Shown piece by piece: positions 1 through 9,273 of a stretch of 64,000 bases of DNA. The notes below the pieces were generated by a model, which ran no database searches, had not been told where the DNA came from, and was given only the letters and a program-made list of their open reading frames with translations. The position numbers and the translations under genes were made by a program. Numbering within the stretch: position 1 is the stretch's first letter; every line of letters begins with the position of its first letter. This DNA comes from Vagococcus penaei (GTDB taxonomy: Bacteria > Bacillota > Bacilli > Lactobacillales > Vagococcaceae), in assembly GCF_001998885.1 (NCBI RefSeq), contig NZ_CP019609.1:1538001-1602000 (forward strand), in the 5' to 3' direction.

Positions 1-790
1 CAGAAATCGACAGATCACACCACTTGTGGGTGATTACGTTGAATTTGAAAGCACTAATTTAACTGACGGTTATGTTCTTGATATTTTACCAAGGAAAAAT
101 GAATTGGTTCGACCGCAAGTAGCCAATATTGATCAAGCAGTTGTTGTAACTAGTTGTGTAGAGCCTAATTTTTCATTTAATTTACTTGATCGATTTTTAG
201 TTACTTTAGAGGAAAAATATATCACACCTGTTATTTATGTTACGAAATTAGACTTAGCTAATGATGCTATAAAACAGGCAATGGTAGATATGCGCGAAGC
301 CTATACAGATATGGGGTATCAAGTATTATTTTCGCAAACAACTGATTTAGCGGAGTTAAAATCGTTGTTTATGAATCGTCTGACAGTATTTATGGGACAA
401 TCTGGCGCTGGAAAATCGACTTTGTTAAATGAATTAGTTCCGGATTTGAATTTAGCTGTTGGCGATATTTCTGTTGCGTTAGGCCGAGGTAAACACACCA
501 CGCGTCATGTGGAATTAATTCCAATTTCAGGTGGCTTAGTTGCGGATACTCCAGGGTTTAGCTCGATTGATTTTTTAGAGATGGATACGACTGAATTACC
601 AAAATGTTTTCCTGATTTTCTCGCCGTAGCTGATAATTGTAAGTTCCGTGAATGCCAGCATCGTAAAGAACCAAAATGTGCTGTTAAAGCTGGAGTAGCA
701 GATGAAATGATTTTAGATAGTCGTTATAATAATTATTTACAGTTTTATGATGAAATTGCTAATCGCAAACCAATTTATAGAAAAAAGTGA
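1..790 (+). CDS. rsgA: RsgA, ribosome small subunit-dependent GTPase (5' partial)
   Basis: RsgA is a circularly permuted GTPase that acts late in 30S ribosome maturation. The frame is open to the left edge (codons from base 2), so the first part of the N-terminal OB-fold is missing; the visible part begins with QITPLVGDYVEF, typical of that fold. The GTPase motifs appear in permuted order: TKLD (G4), then GQSGAGKST (P-loop), then DTPGFSS (G3). The C-terminus carries the family zinc site (C-x5-C-x-H-x5-C, around CKFRECQHRKEPKC). It is the first gene of an rsgA-rpe-thiN run; in relatives the preceding gene is the Ser/Thr kinase prkC, which would lie outside the window. Identification is secure. 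Confidence 0.96.
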   Translation, partial: RNRQITPLVGDYVEFESTNLTDGYVLDILPRKNELVRPQVANIDQAVVVTSCVEPNFSFNLLDRFLVTLEEKYITPVIYVTKLDLANDAIKQAMVDMREAYTDMGYQVLFSQTTDLAELKSLFMNRLTVFMGQSGAGKSTLLNELVPDLNLAVGDISVALGRGKHTTRHVELIPISGGLVADTPGFSSIDFLEMDTTELPKCFPDFLAVADNCKFRECQHRKEPKCAVKAGVADEMILDSRYNNYLQFYDEIANRKPIYRKK

Positions 791-800
791 GTGAATAAAA

Positions 801-1460
801 ATGATAAAAATAGCTCCATCGATTTTAAGTGCAGATTTTGCTAATTTAGAAAAAGATATTAAGGAAGTTGAGCAACATGGTGTTGAGTATCTACATATTG
901 ATGTAATGGACGGTCAATTTGTACCAAATATTACATTTGGCCCAAGTATGGTATCGGCTATTAGACCAATTACTGATTTAGTACTTGACGTTCATTTGAT
1001 GATTGTTAATCCTGAACGTTATATTGATGATTTTGTTAAAGCAGGTGCCGATATTGTGACTGTTCACGCTGAAAGTACCGTCCATTTACACCGTGCGTTA
1101 CAGATGATTAAAGCTGCGGGAGCCAAGGCTGGGGTCGTAATTAATCCTGGCACGTCTATTGATAGTATTAAACATGTTTTAAGTCTAGCTGACCTAGTCT
1201 TGATTATGACGGTTAATCCTGGTTTTGGTGGTCAAGCATTTATTTCAGAGTGCCTAGATAAAGTCCGGGAATTAGCAACATTAAGGACAAAATGTGACTA
1301 TCACTATGAAATTGAAATTGATGGTGGCGTTGATAACGTGACAGCAAAAGATTGTGTTGCTGCTGGAGCAGATGTTCTAGTTGCAGGGTCATATATTTAT
1401 GGTGCTGACAATCGTGGAGAACGAATCGCTCAGCTAAGAGGAGCGACGTTTGGTGATTAA
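801..1460 (+). CDS. rpe: Ribulose-phosphate 3-epimerase
   Basis: Interconverts ribulose-5-phosphate and xylulose-5-phosphate in the cytosolic pentose phosphate pathway. It is a TIM-barrel protein of 219 residues, normal for the family. Visible signatures are LHIDVMDGQFVPN (metal-binding His/Asp), DVHLMI, MTVNPGFGGQ (phosphate-binding loop) and EIDGGV near the end. The ATG lies 10 bases after the rsgA stop, and the 3' end overlaps the start of thiN, so the three genes are almost certainly co-transcribed and translationally coupled. The order rsgA-rpe-thiN is the same as in Bacillus. Confidence 0.97.
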   Translation: MIKIAPSILSADFANLEKDIKEVEQHGVEYLHIDVMDGQFVPNITFGPSMVSAIRPITDLVLDVHLMIVNPERYIDDFVKAGADIVTVHAESTVHLHRALQMIKAAGAKAGVVINPGTSIDSIKHVLSLADLVLIMTVNPGFGGQAFISECLDKVRELATLRTKCDYHYEIEIDGGVDNVTAKDCVAAGADVLVAGSYIYGADNRGERIAQLRGATFGD

Positions 1461-2124
1461 ATACGTTATTATCATCGCAGGAGGTGATCCGGCTAATTGG
1501 CCGGATCTAACTCCTTATCGGTCTAACGAAACGGCCTTTATCGGTGTTGATCGGGGTACTCTATATGGCCTGAAGTATGGGTTACCGATCAAACGAGCAG
1601 TAGGAGATTTTGATTCATTAACAACAGAGGAATTTGGGTTCGTGCAACAACAGGTGCGACGTATTGATTGTTGTGCTGCTGAAAAAGATGATACTGATAC
1701 ACAATTGGGTATGTTAGCTGCGATTGAAGATTATCCTGACGCATCTTATGTCCTAATTGGAGCGACGGGTGGGCGGCTAGATCACTTTTTATCTAATTTA
1801 TGGTTGCCACTACAAAATCGATTTCAACCATTTCTTGAAAGAATCATGATTAGGGATAATTTAAATAGTATTCGTTATTTTAAACCGGGTGAGTATATCA
1901 TTAATAAAGAGCAAGATAAGCCTTATTTGGCTTATGTTTGTTTAACGAGCGTGGATGAACTGACAATTTATGATGCTAAATACCGTTTGGAAAATACGTC
2001 GTTTCCGTTACCATTTTCGTTATCAAGTAATGAATTTGTTGGGGAAACTAGTCGTTTTTCATTTAAAACTGGTTTTATGTGCGTGATTCAATCGAAAGAT
2101 AAGTGCCGAATAATCGGTAAATAA
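1450..2124 (+). CDS. thiN: Thiamine pyrophosphokinase
   Basis: Transfers pyrophosphate from ATP to thiamine, making thiamine diphosphate. The signatures are GVDRGTLYGLKYG, GDFDSL, EKDDTDTQLG (acidic metal/ATP site) and GATGGRLDHFLSNL, in the usual order; the C-terminal half is the thiamine-binding beta-sandwich. Length is 224 residues, as expected. The start is either TTG at 1450 or GTG at 1453; both follow a GAGGAG ribosome site ending at 1443, and both overlap the rpe stop codon, which implies translational coupling. The GTG may be the true start, which would shorten the protein by one residue. Confidence 0.94.
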   Translation: MVIKYVIIIAGGDPANWPDLTPYRSNETAFIGVDRGTLYGLKYGLPIKRAVGDFDSLTTEEFGFVQQQVRRIDCCAAEKDDTDTQLGMLAAIEDYPDASYVLIGATGGRLDHFLSNLWLPLQNRFQPFLERIMIRDNLNSIRYFKPGEYIINKEQDKPYLAYVCLTSVDELTIYDAKYRLENTSFPLPFSLSSNEFVGETSRFSFKTGFMCVIQSKDKCRIIGK

Positions 2125-2137
2125 GGAGGAGAAAAGG

Positions 2138-4498
2138 GTGTCCTATCGAACGTATTTATTAAAAGGTGTGACTATTTTAGCCATAAGTTTAGGGATTAGT
2201 ACCTCTGTCTTTGCAGATGATTCATCATCTGTAAAGACAAGTAATGTCGAACAATCAAGTGAAGAAATAGCAACGAGTGAGAGGCAAGAAACTACAGCAA
2301 CTAGTTCTACAGAAATGACAATAAATACCGAAGAGTCATCTACGCAAGTTGAAGAAACTAAAAAATTACAAACTAAACGTTATGAGTCTGAAGAGCGTTA
2401 CGAGGTAGTGACTAAAAAAGTTGATTTTTATGTGACAAATACGACTAAGAATTTACGTGTATGGACGGACTTGTTGACAGCTGATTCAAGAGAAAATACT
2501 GAGTTGTATGAACAAACATTCCATGTGAAGACTGAGTTGCAACTGAAAGAAAAAGCTATTGAAACTAAGGTACAAGATGAATTAACTACAGAAGGCAGTA
2601 CTCAACTATTAGAGACTGAAACAACTGAGAAACAGCTGGATAATCAAACAGTAGCAGATTCGATTAAACCAAGTATTGATACTGTTTATTATGGATTATA
2701 TGATAATAAGGATCAGTTTTATGGTTATGTTGCTAAAGAAGATGTAAAAAAAGCTGCAGGCCCACAAGGAATTTGGCTTCAAGATGATAGCTATGTTGTT
2801 ATTAATAAAAAAGATTTTTCTTTGTTTAATGATTTCAAGCAATCAATTAGGCAATCAACAAATAATTTATTAAATAATGTGTATCATGTATCAGGTAAAT
2901 ACCATCATGTTGATGGGATAGTTTACTATTCTTTATACAATCACGCTAATCAATGGCAAGGATATATTGATAGGAATCTAGTGGAAAAAGTTGCTGGTCC
3001 AGAAGGTAACCCTATCGAAACGAATCAATATGTTCGAATTACGAATAAAAATTATACGATATGGGAAGACTTTTCATGGAAAAAAGGACGTTCTGCAGCT
3101 GACTATTACGATAAAGTGTTACTGGTTAAAAATTATTATAATCACTATAATGGAGCAGTTTATTACGCTTTAACAACTAATGACAATCAATTGATTGGTT
3201 ATATTAATCGTCAGGCGACAGAGAAAGTTGCTGGCGCTCAAGGACCTTGGAAACGAACCAGTAAATATGTAACTTTAATGACAGATAATCAGCCGATTTA
3301 CAATAATTTTAATTGGGATATCCGAGGTAATACTAATCAAAAATTGAAAAAAACGTATAAAGTAACAGGTTATTATAATCATTTAAATGGTAAAACCTAT
3401 TATTCTTTATATGATTATCAAAATCGTTGGCACGGTTACATTGATTCTGCAGTCACTACAGAAGCTTCAGGAGCACATGGGGTTTGGATTGCTGATTCAA
3501 ATCATTTTGTCACAATGACGCAAAGTGGGTACTCAGTTTATCGTAATTTCGATTGGCATAAGATGGCGAATGCTAGCCAATTGATTAATTCAACACTGCA
3601 AGTAAAAGGTTATTACCAACATATGAACGGATCAACTTATTATTCCCTTTATGATAATAAAGGAATATGGCATGGTTACATTAATAAAAACGGTATCTCA
3701 GAGGCACCTGGTACTCAAGGAGTCTGGTTATCAACTAATTTGACTGTGAAAATTTCTAGTAAAAATTATGATGTCTATAATAATTTTAATTGGAGTCGAC
3801 GAAATCAAACAAAAAATCTATATGGTCAAACATTTAGAGTTACAGGTTATTATCATCATTATAATGGTGCTAATTATTACTCGCTTTACGATAAAGAAGG
3901 TCGTTGGCATGGATATGTTAACGCAGGAGCAACGAGTTTAGGGCGCACTGCTGGCGCTTATCTAGAAACTTCGAGAGAACGGGTAGTTTCTTTACTAAAT
4001 AGTCATCGTAATGATCGTTTCTACTTAACAACACCATATCGAGGCTTATCTAATTCTTTTGGTAAACCTGAGCCAGCGAAGTATTTAAGCCCTAAAGGTG
4101 CACCAACTTATTATGGACCAGGTATGAACTGTACAGGCTTTATCGCAGATGTTATTCAACGTTCTGGAGGTAATATTAACCGTATCACGCAAGTATCCAA
4201 TGCGTGGGGTGGTGTTGCTAATGGCTATAATTGGCGTGATACGTTGAGAGCGAAGACAGAGTACCATATTTTTAATAATGCATCTGAAATGATCGCTAGT
4301 GGTAAGGCTCGTAAGGGTGATATTTTATATTTTGAGCCTAATTATAATATCGCATTGCCAGATTGTCACTTAGGTATTTTCTGGGGCAATAACCCGAAAG
4401 ATAATCTAATCTGGCATTCGGTTGGTGAAGGAAACCGAATTGATCGATTGTACAATTCGAATAATTTTTCAAAAGTCTACGTTTTTACAATGGACTAA
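2138..4498 (+). CDS. Secreted GW/SH3-repeat protein with C-terminal NlpC/P60-like cysteine hydrolase domain
   Basis: A 786-residue exported cell-wall protein starting at GTG behind AAGGAGG. Residues 1-26 are a signal peptide ending SVFA. A Ser/Thr/Glu-rich linker follows, then six tandem units of about 90 residues, each with a YYSLYD..WHGYI core and a following G-x-x-GVW segment; these resemble GW/SH3-like modules that bind teichoic acid or wall polymers. The last 170 residues look like an NlpC/P60-type amidase or endopeptidase: GMNCTGF gives a candidate catalytic Cys665, DCHLGIFWG gives His744, and IWHSV gives His760. It has no LPxTG anchor, so attachment would be through the repeats. A wall hydrolase is the likely role; the bond cut cannot be told from sequence. 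It sits between thiN and rpmB, where relatives often have no such gene. Confidence 0.8.
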   Translation: MSYRTYLLKGVTILAISLGISTSVFADDSSSVKTSNVEQSSEEIATSERQETTATSSTEMTINTEESSTQVEETKKLQTKRYESEERYEVVTKKVDFYVTNTTKNLRVWTDLLTADSRENTELYEQTFHVKTELQLKEKAIETKVQDELTTEGSTQLLETETTEKQLDNQTVADSIKPSIDTVYYGLYDNKDQFYGYVAKEDVKKAAGPQGIWLQDDSYVVINKKDFSLFNDFKQSIRQSTNNLLNNVYHVSGKYHHVDGIVYYSLYNHANQWQGYIDRNLVEKVAGPEGNPIETNQYVRITNKNYTIWEDFSWKKGRSAADYYDKVLLVKNYYNHYNGAVYYALTTNDNQLIGYINRQATEKVAGAQGPWKRTSKYVTLMTDNQPIYNNFNWDIRGNTNQKLKKTYKVTGYYNHLNGKTYYSLYDYQNRWHGYIDSAVTTEASGAHGVWIADSNHFVTMTQSGYSVYRNFDWHKMANASQLINSTLQVKGYYQHMNGSTYYSLYDNKGIWHGYINKNGISEAPGTQGVWLSTNLTVKISSKNYDVYNNFNWSRRNQTKNLYGQTFRVTGYYHHYNGANYYSLYDKEGRWHGYVNAGATSLGRTAGAYLETSRERVVSLLNSHRNDRFYLTTPYRGLSNSFGKPEPAKYLSPKGAPTYYGPGMNCTGFIADVIQRSGGNINRITQVSNAWGGVANGYNWRDTLRAKTEYHIFNNASEMIASGKARKGDILYFEPNYNIALPDCHLGIFWGNNPKDNLIWHSVGEGNRIDRLYNSNNFSKVYVFTMD

Positions 4499-4500
4499 AT

Positions 4501-4547
4501 AAAGAAGACGACACGTAAACATAATTGTTTACGTGTCGTCTTCTTTT
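4501..4547. terminator. Bidirectional intrinsic terminator
   Basis: A perfect 20-bp stem (arms beginning AAAGAAGACGACACG) with an ATAATT loop lies between the convergent GW-protein gene and rpmB. The outer A/T bases give U-runs on both strands, so it can stop transcription in both directions. Confidence 0.9.
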
Positions 4548-4605
4548 CATAAAAAAACAACCGATGATCAAGTGCTCATCAGTTGAACATTAATGAGTAT
4601 TAAAA

Positions 4606-4794
4606 TTAAACGCGTTCTACTTTACCAGATTTCAAAGCACGAGTAGAAACCCAAACTTTTTTTGGTTTGCCGTCTACTAAAATACGAACCTTTTGTAAGT
4701 TAGCTTTCCAAGTACGTTTTGTTGCGTTCATTGCGTGTGAGCGGTTGTTACCAGATCTAGCTTTACGCCCAGTTATATAACATTCTTTTGCCAT
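4606..4794 (-). CDS. rpmB: 50S ribosomal protein L28
   Basis: Structural protein of the large ribosomal subunit, 62 residues. The sequence [52 protein letters not shown] is a textbook L28. Only one cysteine is present near the N-terminus, so this is the form without the four-Cys zinc site. An AAAGGAGGG ribosome site precedes the ATG. It is divergent from the Asp23-family gene, the same arrangement as rpmB/yloU in Bacillus. Confidence 0.98.
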   Translation of the reverse strand: MAKECYITGRKARSGNNRSHAMNATKRTWKANLQKVRILVDGKPKKVWVSTRALKSGKVERV

Positions 4795-5012
4795 GATATT
4801 CCCTCCTTTGCTTTGAATATAATCTGATTTTTCTAATCATACTAGAATAATTTATCACAGTTTAGACATTAATGCAATAAAAAAATTAGGTATAACTAAG
4901 TAAAAAAGTTTGTTAGTCAGAATTATCGCTATTTTTTTCTTTTATAAAAGGCGTTGGTATGATAAACTGAAGGATGATAATGGGTAAATACTGACTTTAA
5001 GGAGGTAATAAC

Positions 5013-5375
5013 ATGGCTGTAACAATTAAAACACAAGCTGGTACCATTGAAATTTCCAATGAGGTCATTGCTACTGTTGTGGGTGGTGCCGCTACGGATA
5101 TTTATGGAATCATCGGAATGGCAAGTAAAAATCAAATTAAAGATAATTTAAATGAAATATTAGGTAAAGAAAATTACTCACGTGGTGTTGTAGTACGTCA
5201 AGAAGAAAATGGCGTAGCAGTAGATGTTTACATTGTGGTAAGTTATGGAACGAAGATTTCTGAAGTAAGCCGCAATGTTCAAGAAAAAGTAAAATATAAT
5301 CTTGAAACAATGCTTGGTGTTGTTGCGAATTCTGTTAATATTTTTATTCAAGGTGTACGCGTTCAACCGGACTAA
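5013..5375 (+). CDS. yloU: Asp23/Gls24 family protein (YloU-like)
   Basis: A 120-residue cytosolic protein of the Asp23/Gls24 (DUF322) family. The family core is clear: GTIEISNEVIATVVGGAA..GIIGMA, then VDVYIVVSYG and the amphipathic segment ISEVSRNVQEKVKYNLETM followed by VNIFIQGVRV. Members are linked to envelope stress and general stress responses; this single-domain copy next to the fakA-like gene matches YloU of Bacillus. It has a strong AAGGAGG site eight bases upstream of the ATG. The biochemical role is not established. Confidence 0.9.
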   Translation: MAVTIKTQAGTIEISNEVIATVVGGAATDIYGIIGMASKNQIKDNLNEILGKENYSRGVVVRQEENGVAVDVYIVVSYGTKISEVSRNVQEKVKYNLETMLGVVANSVNIFIQGVRVQPD

Positions 5376-5429
5376 AAATAATAAATGGATAACTAAGATA
5401 GTTTTTAATCGAACAAGGAGGAACGATTT

Positions 5430-7097
5430 GTGGAAGTAAAAGCAATTAACGGAGGGCAATTCCAAGCAATGGTTCAAGCTGGAGCAACACGTTTAAATCA
5501 AAATGCTGAATTTGTTAATTCCTTAAACGTGTTCCCAGTACCAGATGGTGATACTGGAACAAACATGGATTTGTCAATGACAAGTGGAGCAAAAGCTGTT
5601 AGAGAATCAGCAAGTCAGCATGTTGGTGAGTTAACAGGTATTTTATCAAAAGGATTATTAATGGGAGCTCGTGGTAATTCTGGCGTTATTTTGTCACAAT
5701 TATTTCGTGGATTTTCAAAAAGTGTCTTAGAGTGTGAGACTTTAACGGCTCAGAACTTAGCTGACGCATTTAAAAATGGTGTGGAAACAGCATACAAAGC
5801 GGTAATGAAACCAGTAGAAGGAACTATCCTTACTGTATCACGCGGTGCGGCAATCGCTGGTGATAAAAAAGCGAAAGAAACGGATGATTGTGTGGCAGTT
5901 ATGCAAGCAGTATTAACTGGTGCTAAAAAAGCGCTTGAAAAGACACCTGATTTATTGCCTGTATTAAAAGAAGTTGGGGTAGTTGATAGTGGTGGTCAAG
6001 GGCTAGTTTTTGTTTATGAAGGATTCCTAGAAGCATTATCTGGTAAAATCGTTGAGAGCGACGCACATCAACCAAGCATTACACAAATGGATGAGATGGT
6101 TAATGTAGAACATCATAAGAGTGTTCATGGTCATTTGGCAACTGAAGATATTAAATTTGGATACTGTACGGAAATTATGGTACGTATTGGTGAAGGTCCA
6201 ACTGTTGACAGTGAATTTGACTATGATGAATTTAGAAACTATCTAGACAAAATTGGCGATTCATTATTGGTTGTTGCGGATGATGAAATTATTAAAGTTC
6301 ATGTCCATACTGAACATCCAGGTGAAGTGATGAATTACGGTCAAAAATTTGGTTCATTAATTAAAATTAAAGTCGACAACATGCGCTTACAGCATGAAAC
6401 GTTATTAGAACAAGAAACCGAAGTTCCTGCTAAAGCACGTGTTCCTTATGGTATTATTGCCATTGCAGCAGGTGAAGGGGTTCAAGAGTTATTTAAGAGT
6501 ATGGGTGCAAACTATATTATTAGTGGTGGTCAAACAATGAATCCAAGTACTGAGGATATTGTGAAAGCTATCGAAGCAGTACATGCAGAACAGGTCATTA
6601 TTTTACCTAATAATAAAAATATTTTTATGGCAGCTGATCAAGCGGCGGAAGTGAGTGAAGTTCCAACAATTGTGGTGCCATCAAAAACTATTTCCCAAGG
6701 GATGACAGCTTTATTAGGCTTTAATGAGCAAGCGGATCTTGAAAGTAACCAACAAGCAATGGGTGATATGTTAGCCGAAGTGGTCAGTGGTCAAGTAACA
6801 ACAGCCGTTCGTGATACAGCCATTGATGGAATTGACATTACGAAAAATGATTATATTGGTATGATTGAAGGCAAGATTGTCGTATCTAATTCTGATTGTA
6901 TGACTGCATCAATCGATACATTGAAAGATATGTTAAATGATGATGCAGAGATTGTTACAATCATTGTTGGTCAAGATGGTAATTTAGATGATGCTCACCA
7001 ATTAGAGGTAGCTTTGCTAAGTATTAATGCCGATTTAGAAATTGAAATTCATGATGGTGGACAACCTGTTTATCCATACATCTTTGCTGTTGAATAA
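5430..7097 (+). CDS. fakA: FakA-type fatty acid kinase, ATP-binding subunit (DAK2 domain, YloV-like)
   Basis: A 555-residue kinase starting at GTG, with AAGGAGG eight bases upstream. The N-terminal DAK2 nucleotide-binding domain shows NSLNVFPVPDGDTGTNMDLSM and GARGNSGVILSQLFRG, the Asp-rich metal/ATP site shared with dihydroxyacetone kinases. The middle and C-terminal domains match the YloV/FakA architecture. In Gram-positive bacteria FakA works with a fatty-acid-binding FakB protein to phosphorylate exogenous fatty acids for phospholipid synthesis. No fakB is seen in this window. It is co-directional with the Asp23 gene and probably shares its transcript. Confidence 0.88.
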   Translation: MEVKAINGGQFQAMVQAGATRLNQNAEFVNSLNVFPVPDGDTGTNMDLSMTSGAKAVRESASQHVGELTGILSKGLLMGARGNSGVILSQLFRGFSKSVLECETLTAQNLADAFKNGVETAYKAVMKPVEGTILTVSRGAAIAGDKKAKETDDCVAVMQAVLTGAKKALEKTPDLLPVLKEVGVVDSGGQGLVFVYEGFLEALSGKIVESDAHQPSITQMDEMVNVEHHKSVHGHLATEDIKFGYCTEIMVRIGEGPTVDSEFDYDEFRNYLDKIGDSLLVVADDEIIKVHVHTEHPGEVMNYGQKFGSLIKIKVDNMRLQHETLLEQETEVPAKARVPYGIIAIAAGEGVQELFKSMGANYIISGGQTMNPSTEDIVKAIEAVHAEQVIILPNNKNIFMAADQAAEVSEVPTIVVPSKTISQGMTALLGFNEQADLESNQQAMGDMLAEVVSGQVTTAVRDTAIDGIDITKNDYIGMIEGKIVVSNSDCMTASIDTLKDMLNDDAEIVTIIVGQDGNLDDAHQLEVALLSINADLEIEIHDGGQPVYPYIFAVE

Positions 7098-7107
7098 GCA
7101 ATACATT

Positions 7108-7138
7108 AAAAAGCCAAACATTTTGTTTGGCTTTTTTA
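7108..7138 (+). terminator. Intrinsic terminator after fakA
   Basis: Stem AAAAAGCCAAACA / TGTTTGGCTTTTT with a short TTT loop and trailing T-run, directly after the fakA stop and before recG. A-rich upstream bases would allow weak activity on the other strand too. Confidence 0.88.
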
Positions 7139-7173
7139 ACATCATTAAATAAATAGAAAGGAGTGGTTAAGTA

Positions 7174-9189
7174 GTGTCTGAATTATTGCAACCGGTGGGA
7201 TCGATGAAAGGGATTGGGCCAAAACGAGCGACTATTTTAAATAGTTTAGGTATTCAAACTATTTATGACTTGTTAACCTACTATCCGTTTCGCTACGATG
7301 ATATTCAAGAAAAAAAAATAGAAGATATTCAAGATCAAGAGAAAGTGGTACTAAAAGGAACTGTTTTAAGTGAAGGAGTCGTTAACTATTATGGCTTTAA
7401 AAAAAGTCGCTTAACCTTTCGTATGATGATTGATCATGCGGTGATTAATGTGACATTTTTTAATCAACCCTTTTTAAAAGCCAAAATTGTGACAGCTGAA
7501 GAAATTGCAATTTATGGCAAGTGGGATGCGAAACGTAAAGCGTTATCGGGTATGAAAATTTTGGCGACACAAGATCAAGAACTTGATTACTCCCCTATTT
7601 ATCACGTGACGAAACAGATTAGACAGACAACCTTAGTTAATTTGATTAAGGATGCATGGCAATTATATGGACATTATATAGAAGAAAACTTACCTGATTG
7701 GTTACTAGATAAGTATCGTTTAATGCCTAAAATCGAAGCTGCGTATGCAATGCACTTTCCTAAAGATACTAAACAAAATCAATTAGCGCGTAGACGTCTA
7801 GCTTTTGAGGAGTTTTTTTTATTTCAAGTTAAAATGATTCAACTAAAACGTCAAGAAAATGAAAAAAATTACGGAACGCAAATTGATTATGATATTAAAC
7901 GTTTAAAAGGATTTATTCAAACATTACCATTTGAATTGACCGTAGCTCAGAAACGAGTTGTCAATGAAATCTGTGCTGATTTAAAAAGTCCGAATCATAT
8001 GCACCGATTATTGCAAGGAGATGTTGGTAGTGGAAAAACAATTGTGGCCGCAATTGCTTTGTATGCTGCAGCTACGGCAGGATATCAAGGAGCTTTAATG
8101 GTACCGACCGAAATTTTAGCGGAACAACACATGGAAAGTTTGTCAGACTTATTTTCTCAAACGGGTGTGACTGTAGAACTATTAACGAGTTCAACGAAAG
8201 CGGCAGAAAAGCGACGGATTTTAGCAGGGCTTGCCAGTGGAGAAGTGACGGTAGTTGTGGGGACGCACTCATTAATTCAAGCCGATGTCCTGTTTGCTAA
8301 TTTAGGTTTTGTTATTACAGATGAGCAACATCGTTTTGGTGTGAACCAGCGTAAGATATTACGTGAAAAAGGCAATAATCCTGATGTCTTATTTATGACC
8401 GCGACACCAATCCCTCGAACTTTGGCTATCACTGCATATGGAGAAATGGACGTATCAATCATCGATGAATTGCCAGCTGGACGGATACCAATTGAGACAA
8501 AATGGATTCTCCCTAAGCAAGTTGATACGGTTTTAACTTGGATGGTTAGTCAGTTGAAAAATGGACAGCAAGCTTATGTGATTTGTCCGTTAATTGAAGA
8601 GTCTGAGATGTTAGATGTCAAAAATGCACAAGAAATTTATGAACATCTGCAATCTTTCTTTGCGCCAAATTTTAATGTAGGTTTACTGCATGGCAAGATG
8701 AAAAGCCAAGAGAAAGAAACGATTATGACAGCATTCAAAAATAATGATTTACAAATTTTAGTGTCAACAACTGTCATTGAAGTTGGTGTTAATGTCCCTA
8801 ACGCTACGATGATGATGATTATGGATGCCGATCGCTTTGGACTTGCGCAGCTCCATCAGTTACGTGGACGTGTTGGACGTGGGCAACTAGCCTCTTACTG
8901 TATTTTAGTTGCCAATCCTAAAAGCGAGCAAGGCAAAGAGCGTATGAAAATCATGACAGAAACGACAGATGGCTTTGTTTTAAGTGAAAGAGATTTGGAA
9001 ATGCGTGGGCCTGGTGATTTCTTTGGTTCTAAGCAGTCGGGTTTACCAGAGTTTAGAGTTGGTGATATGGTAGCCGATGCACAAATTTTAGAGGTTGCTC
9101 GAGTGGAAGCAATTCTATTATGGCAACAAAAAGAATGGTATAAAAGACCTGAAAATCAATGCTTATATCAAGTTTTAGAGACATCCTAA
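7174..9189 (+). CDS. recG: ATP-dependent DNA helicase RecG
   Basis: A 671-residue superfamily 2 helicase that remodels stalled replication forks and branch-migrates Holliday junctions. The N-terminus holds the wedge (OB-fold) domain, starting SMKGIGPKRA. Helicase motifs follow in order: LLQGDVGSGKT (Walker A), TDEQHRFGV (DExH box), MTATPIPRT (III), STTVIEVGVNVPNA (V) and HQLRGRVGRG (VI). It starts at GTG 7174, 11 bases after an AAAGGAG site. It has its own transcript start region after the fakA terminator. Confidence 0.98.
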   Translation: MSELLQPVGSMKGIGPKRATILNSLGIQTIYDLLTYYPFRYDDIQEKKIEDIQDQEKVVLKGTVLSEGVVNYYGFKKSRLTFRMMIDHAVINVTFFNQPFLKAKIVTAEEIAIYGKWDAKRKALSGMKILATQDQELDYSPIYHVTKQIRQTTLVNLIKDAWQLYGHYIEENLPDWLLDKYRLMPKIEAAYAMHFPKDTKQNQLARRRLAFEEFFLFQVKMIQLKRQENEKNYGTQIDYDIKRLKGFIQTLPFELTVAQKRVVNEICADLKSPNHMHRLLQGDVGSGKTIVAAIALYAAATAGYQGALMVPTEILAEQHMESLSDLFSQTGVTVELLTSSTKAAEKRRILAGLASGEVTVVVGTHSLIQADVLFANLGFVITDEQHRFGVNQRKILREKGNNPDVLFMTATPIPRTLAITAYGEMDVSIIDELPAGRIPIETKWILPKQVDTVLTWMVSQLKNGQQAYVICPLIEESEMLDVKNAQEIYEHLQSFFAPNFNVGLLHGKMKSQEKETIMTAFKNNDLQILVSTTVIEVGVNVPNATMMMIMDADRFGLAQLHQLRGRVGRGQLASYCILVANPKSEQGKERMKIMTETTDGFVLSERDLEMRGPGDFFGSKQSGLPEFRVGDMVADAQILEVARVEAILLWQQKEWYKRPENQCLYQVLETS

Positions 9190-9205
9190 GCGCAATCAGA
9201 TTATT

Positions 9206-9234
9206 TTGATTAGTCTTTAAAAGTGATGTAAACT
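9206..9234 (+). promoter_or_regulatory. Candidate plsX promoter
   Basis: TTGATT (-35), exactly 17 bases, then TAAACT (-10), about 40 bases before the plsX start. The -35 region reads TTTTGATTAGTC, which loosely resembles the start of the TTTGA..TCAAA box used by FabT-type lipid regulators, but the second half is poor, so no operator is claimed. Confidence 0.5.
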
Positions 9235-9273
9235 AAGGACAGCGATAAATACTTAGATGAAAGAGGGAGAAAT

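Noticed and set aside
9196-9240. FabT/FapR operator before plsX
   Set aside because: TTTGATTAGTCTTTAAA has only one convincing half-site.
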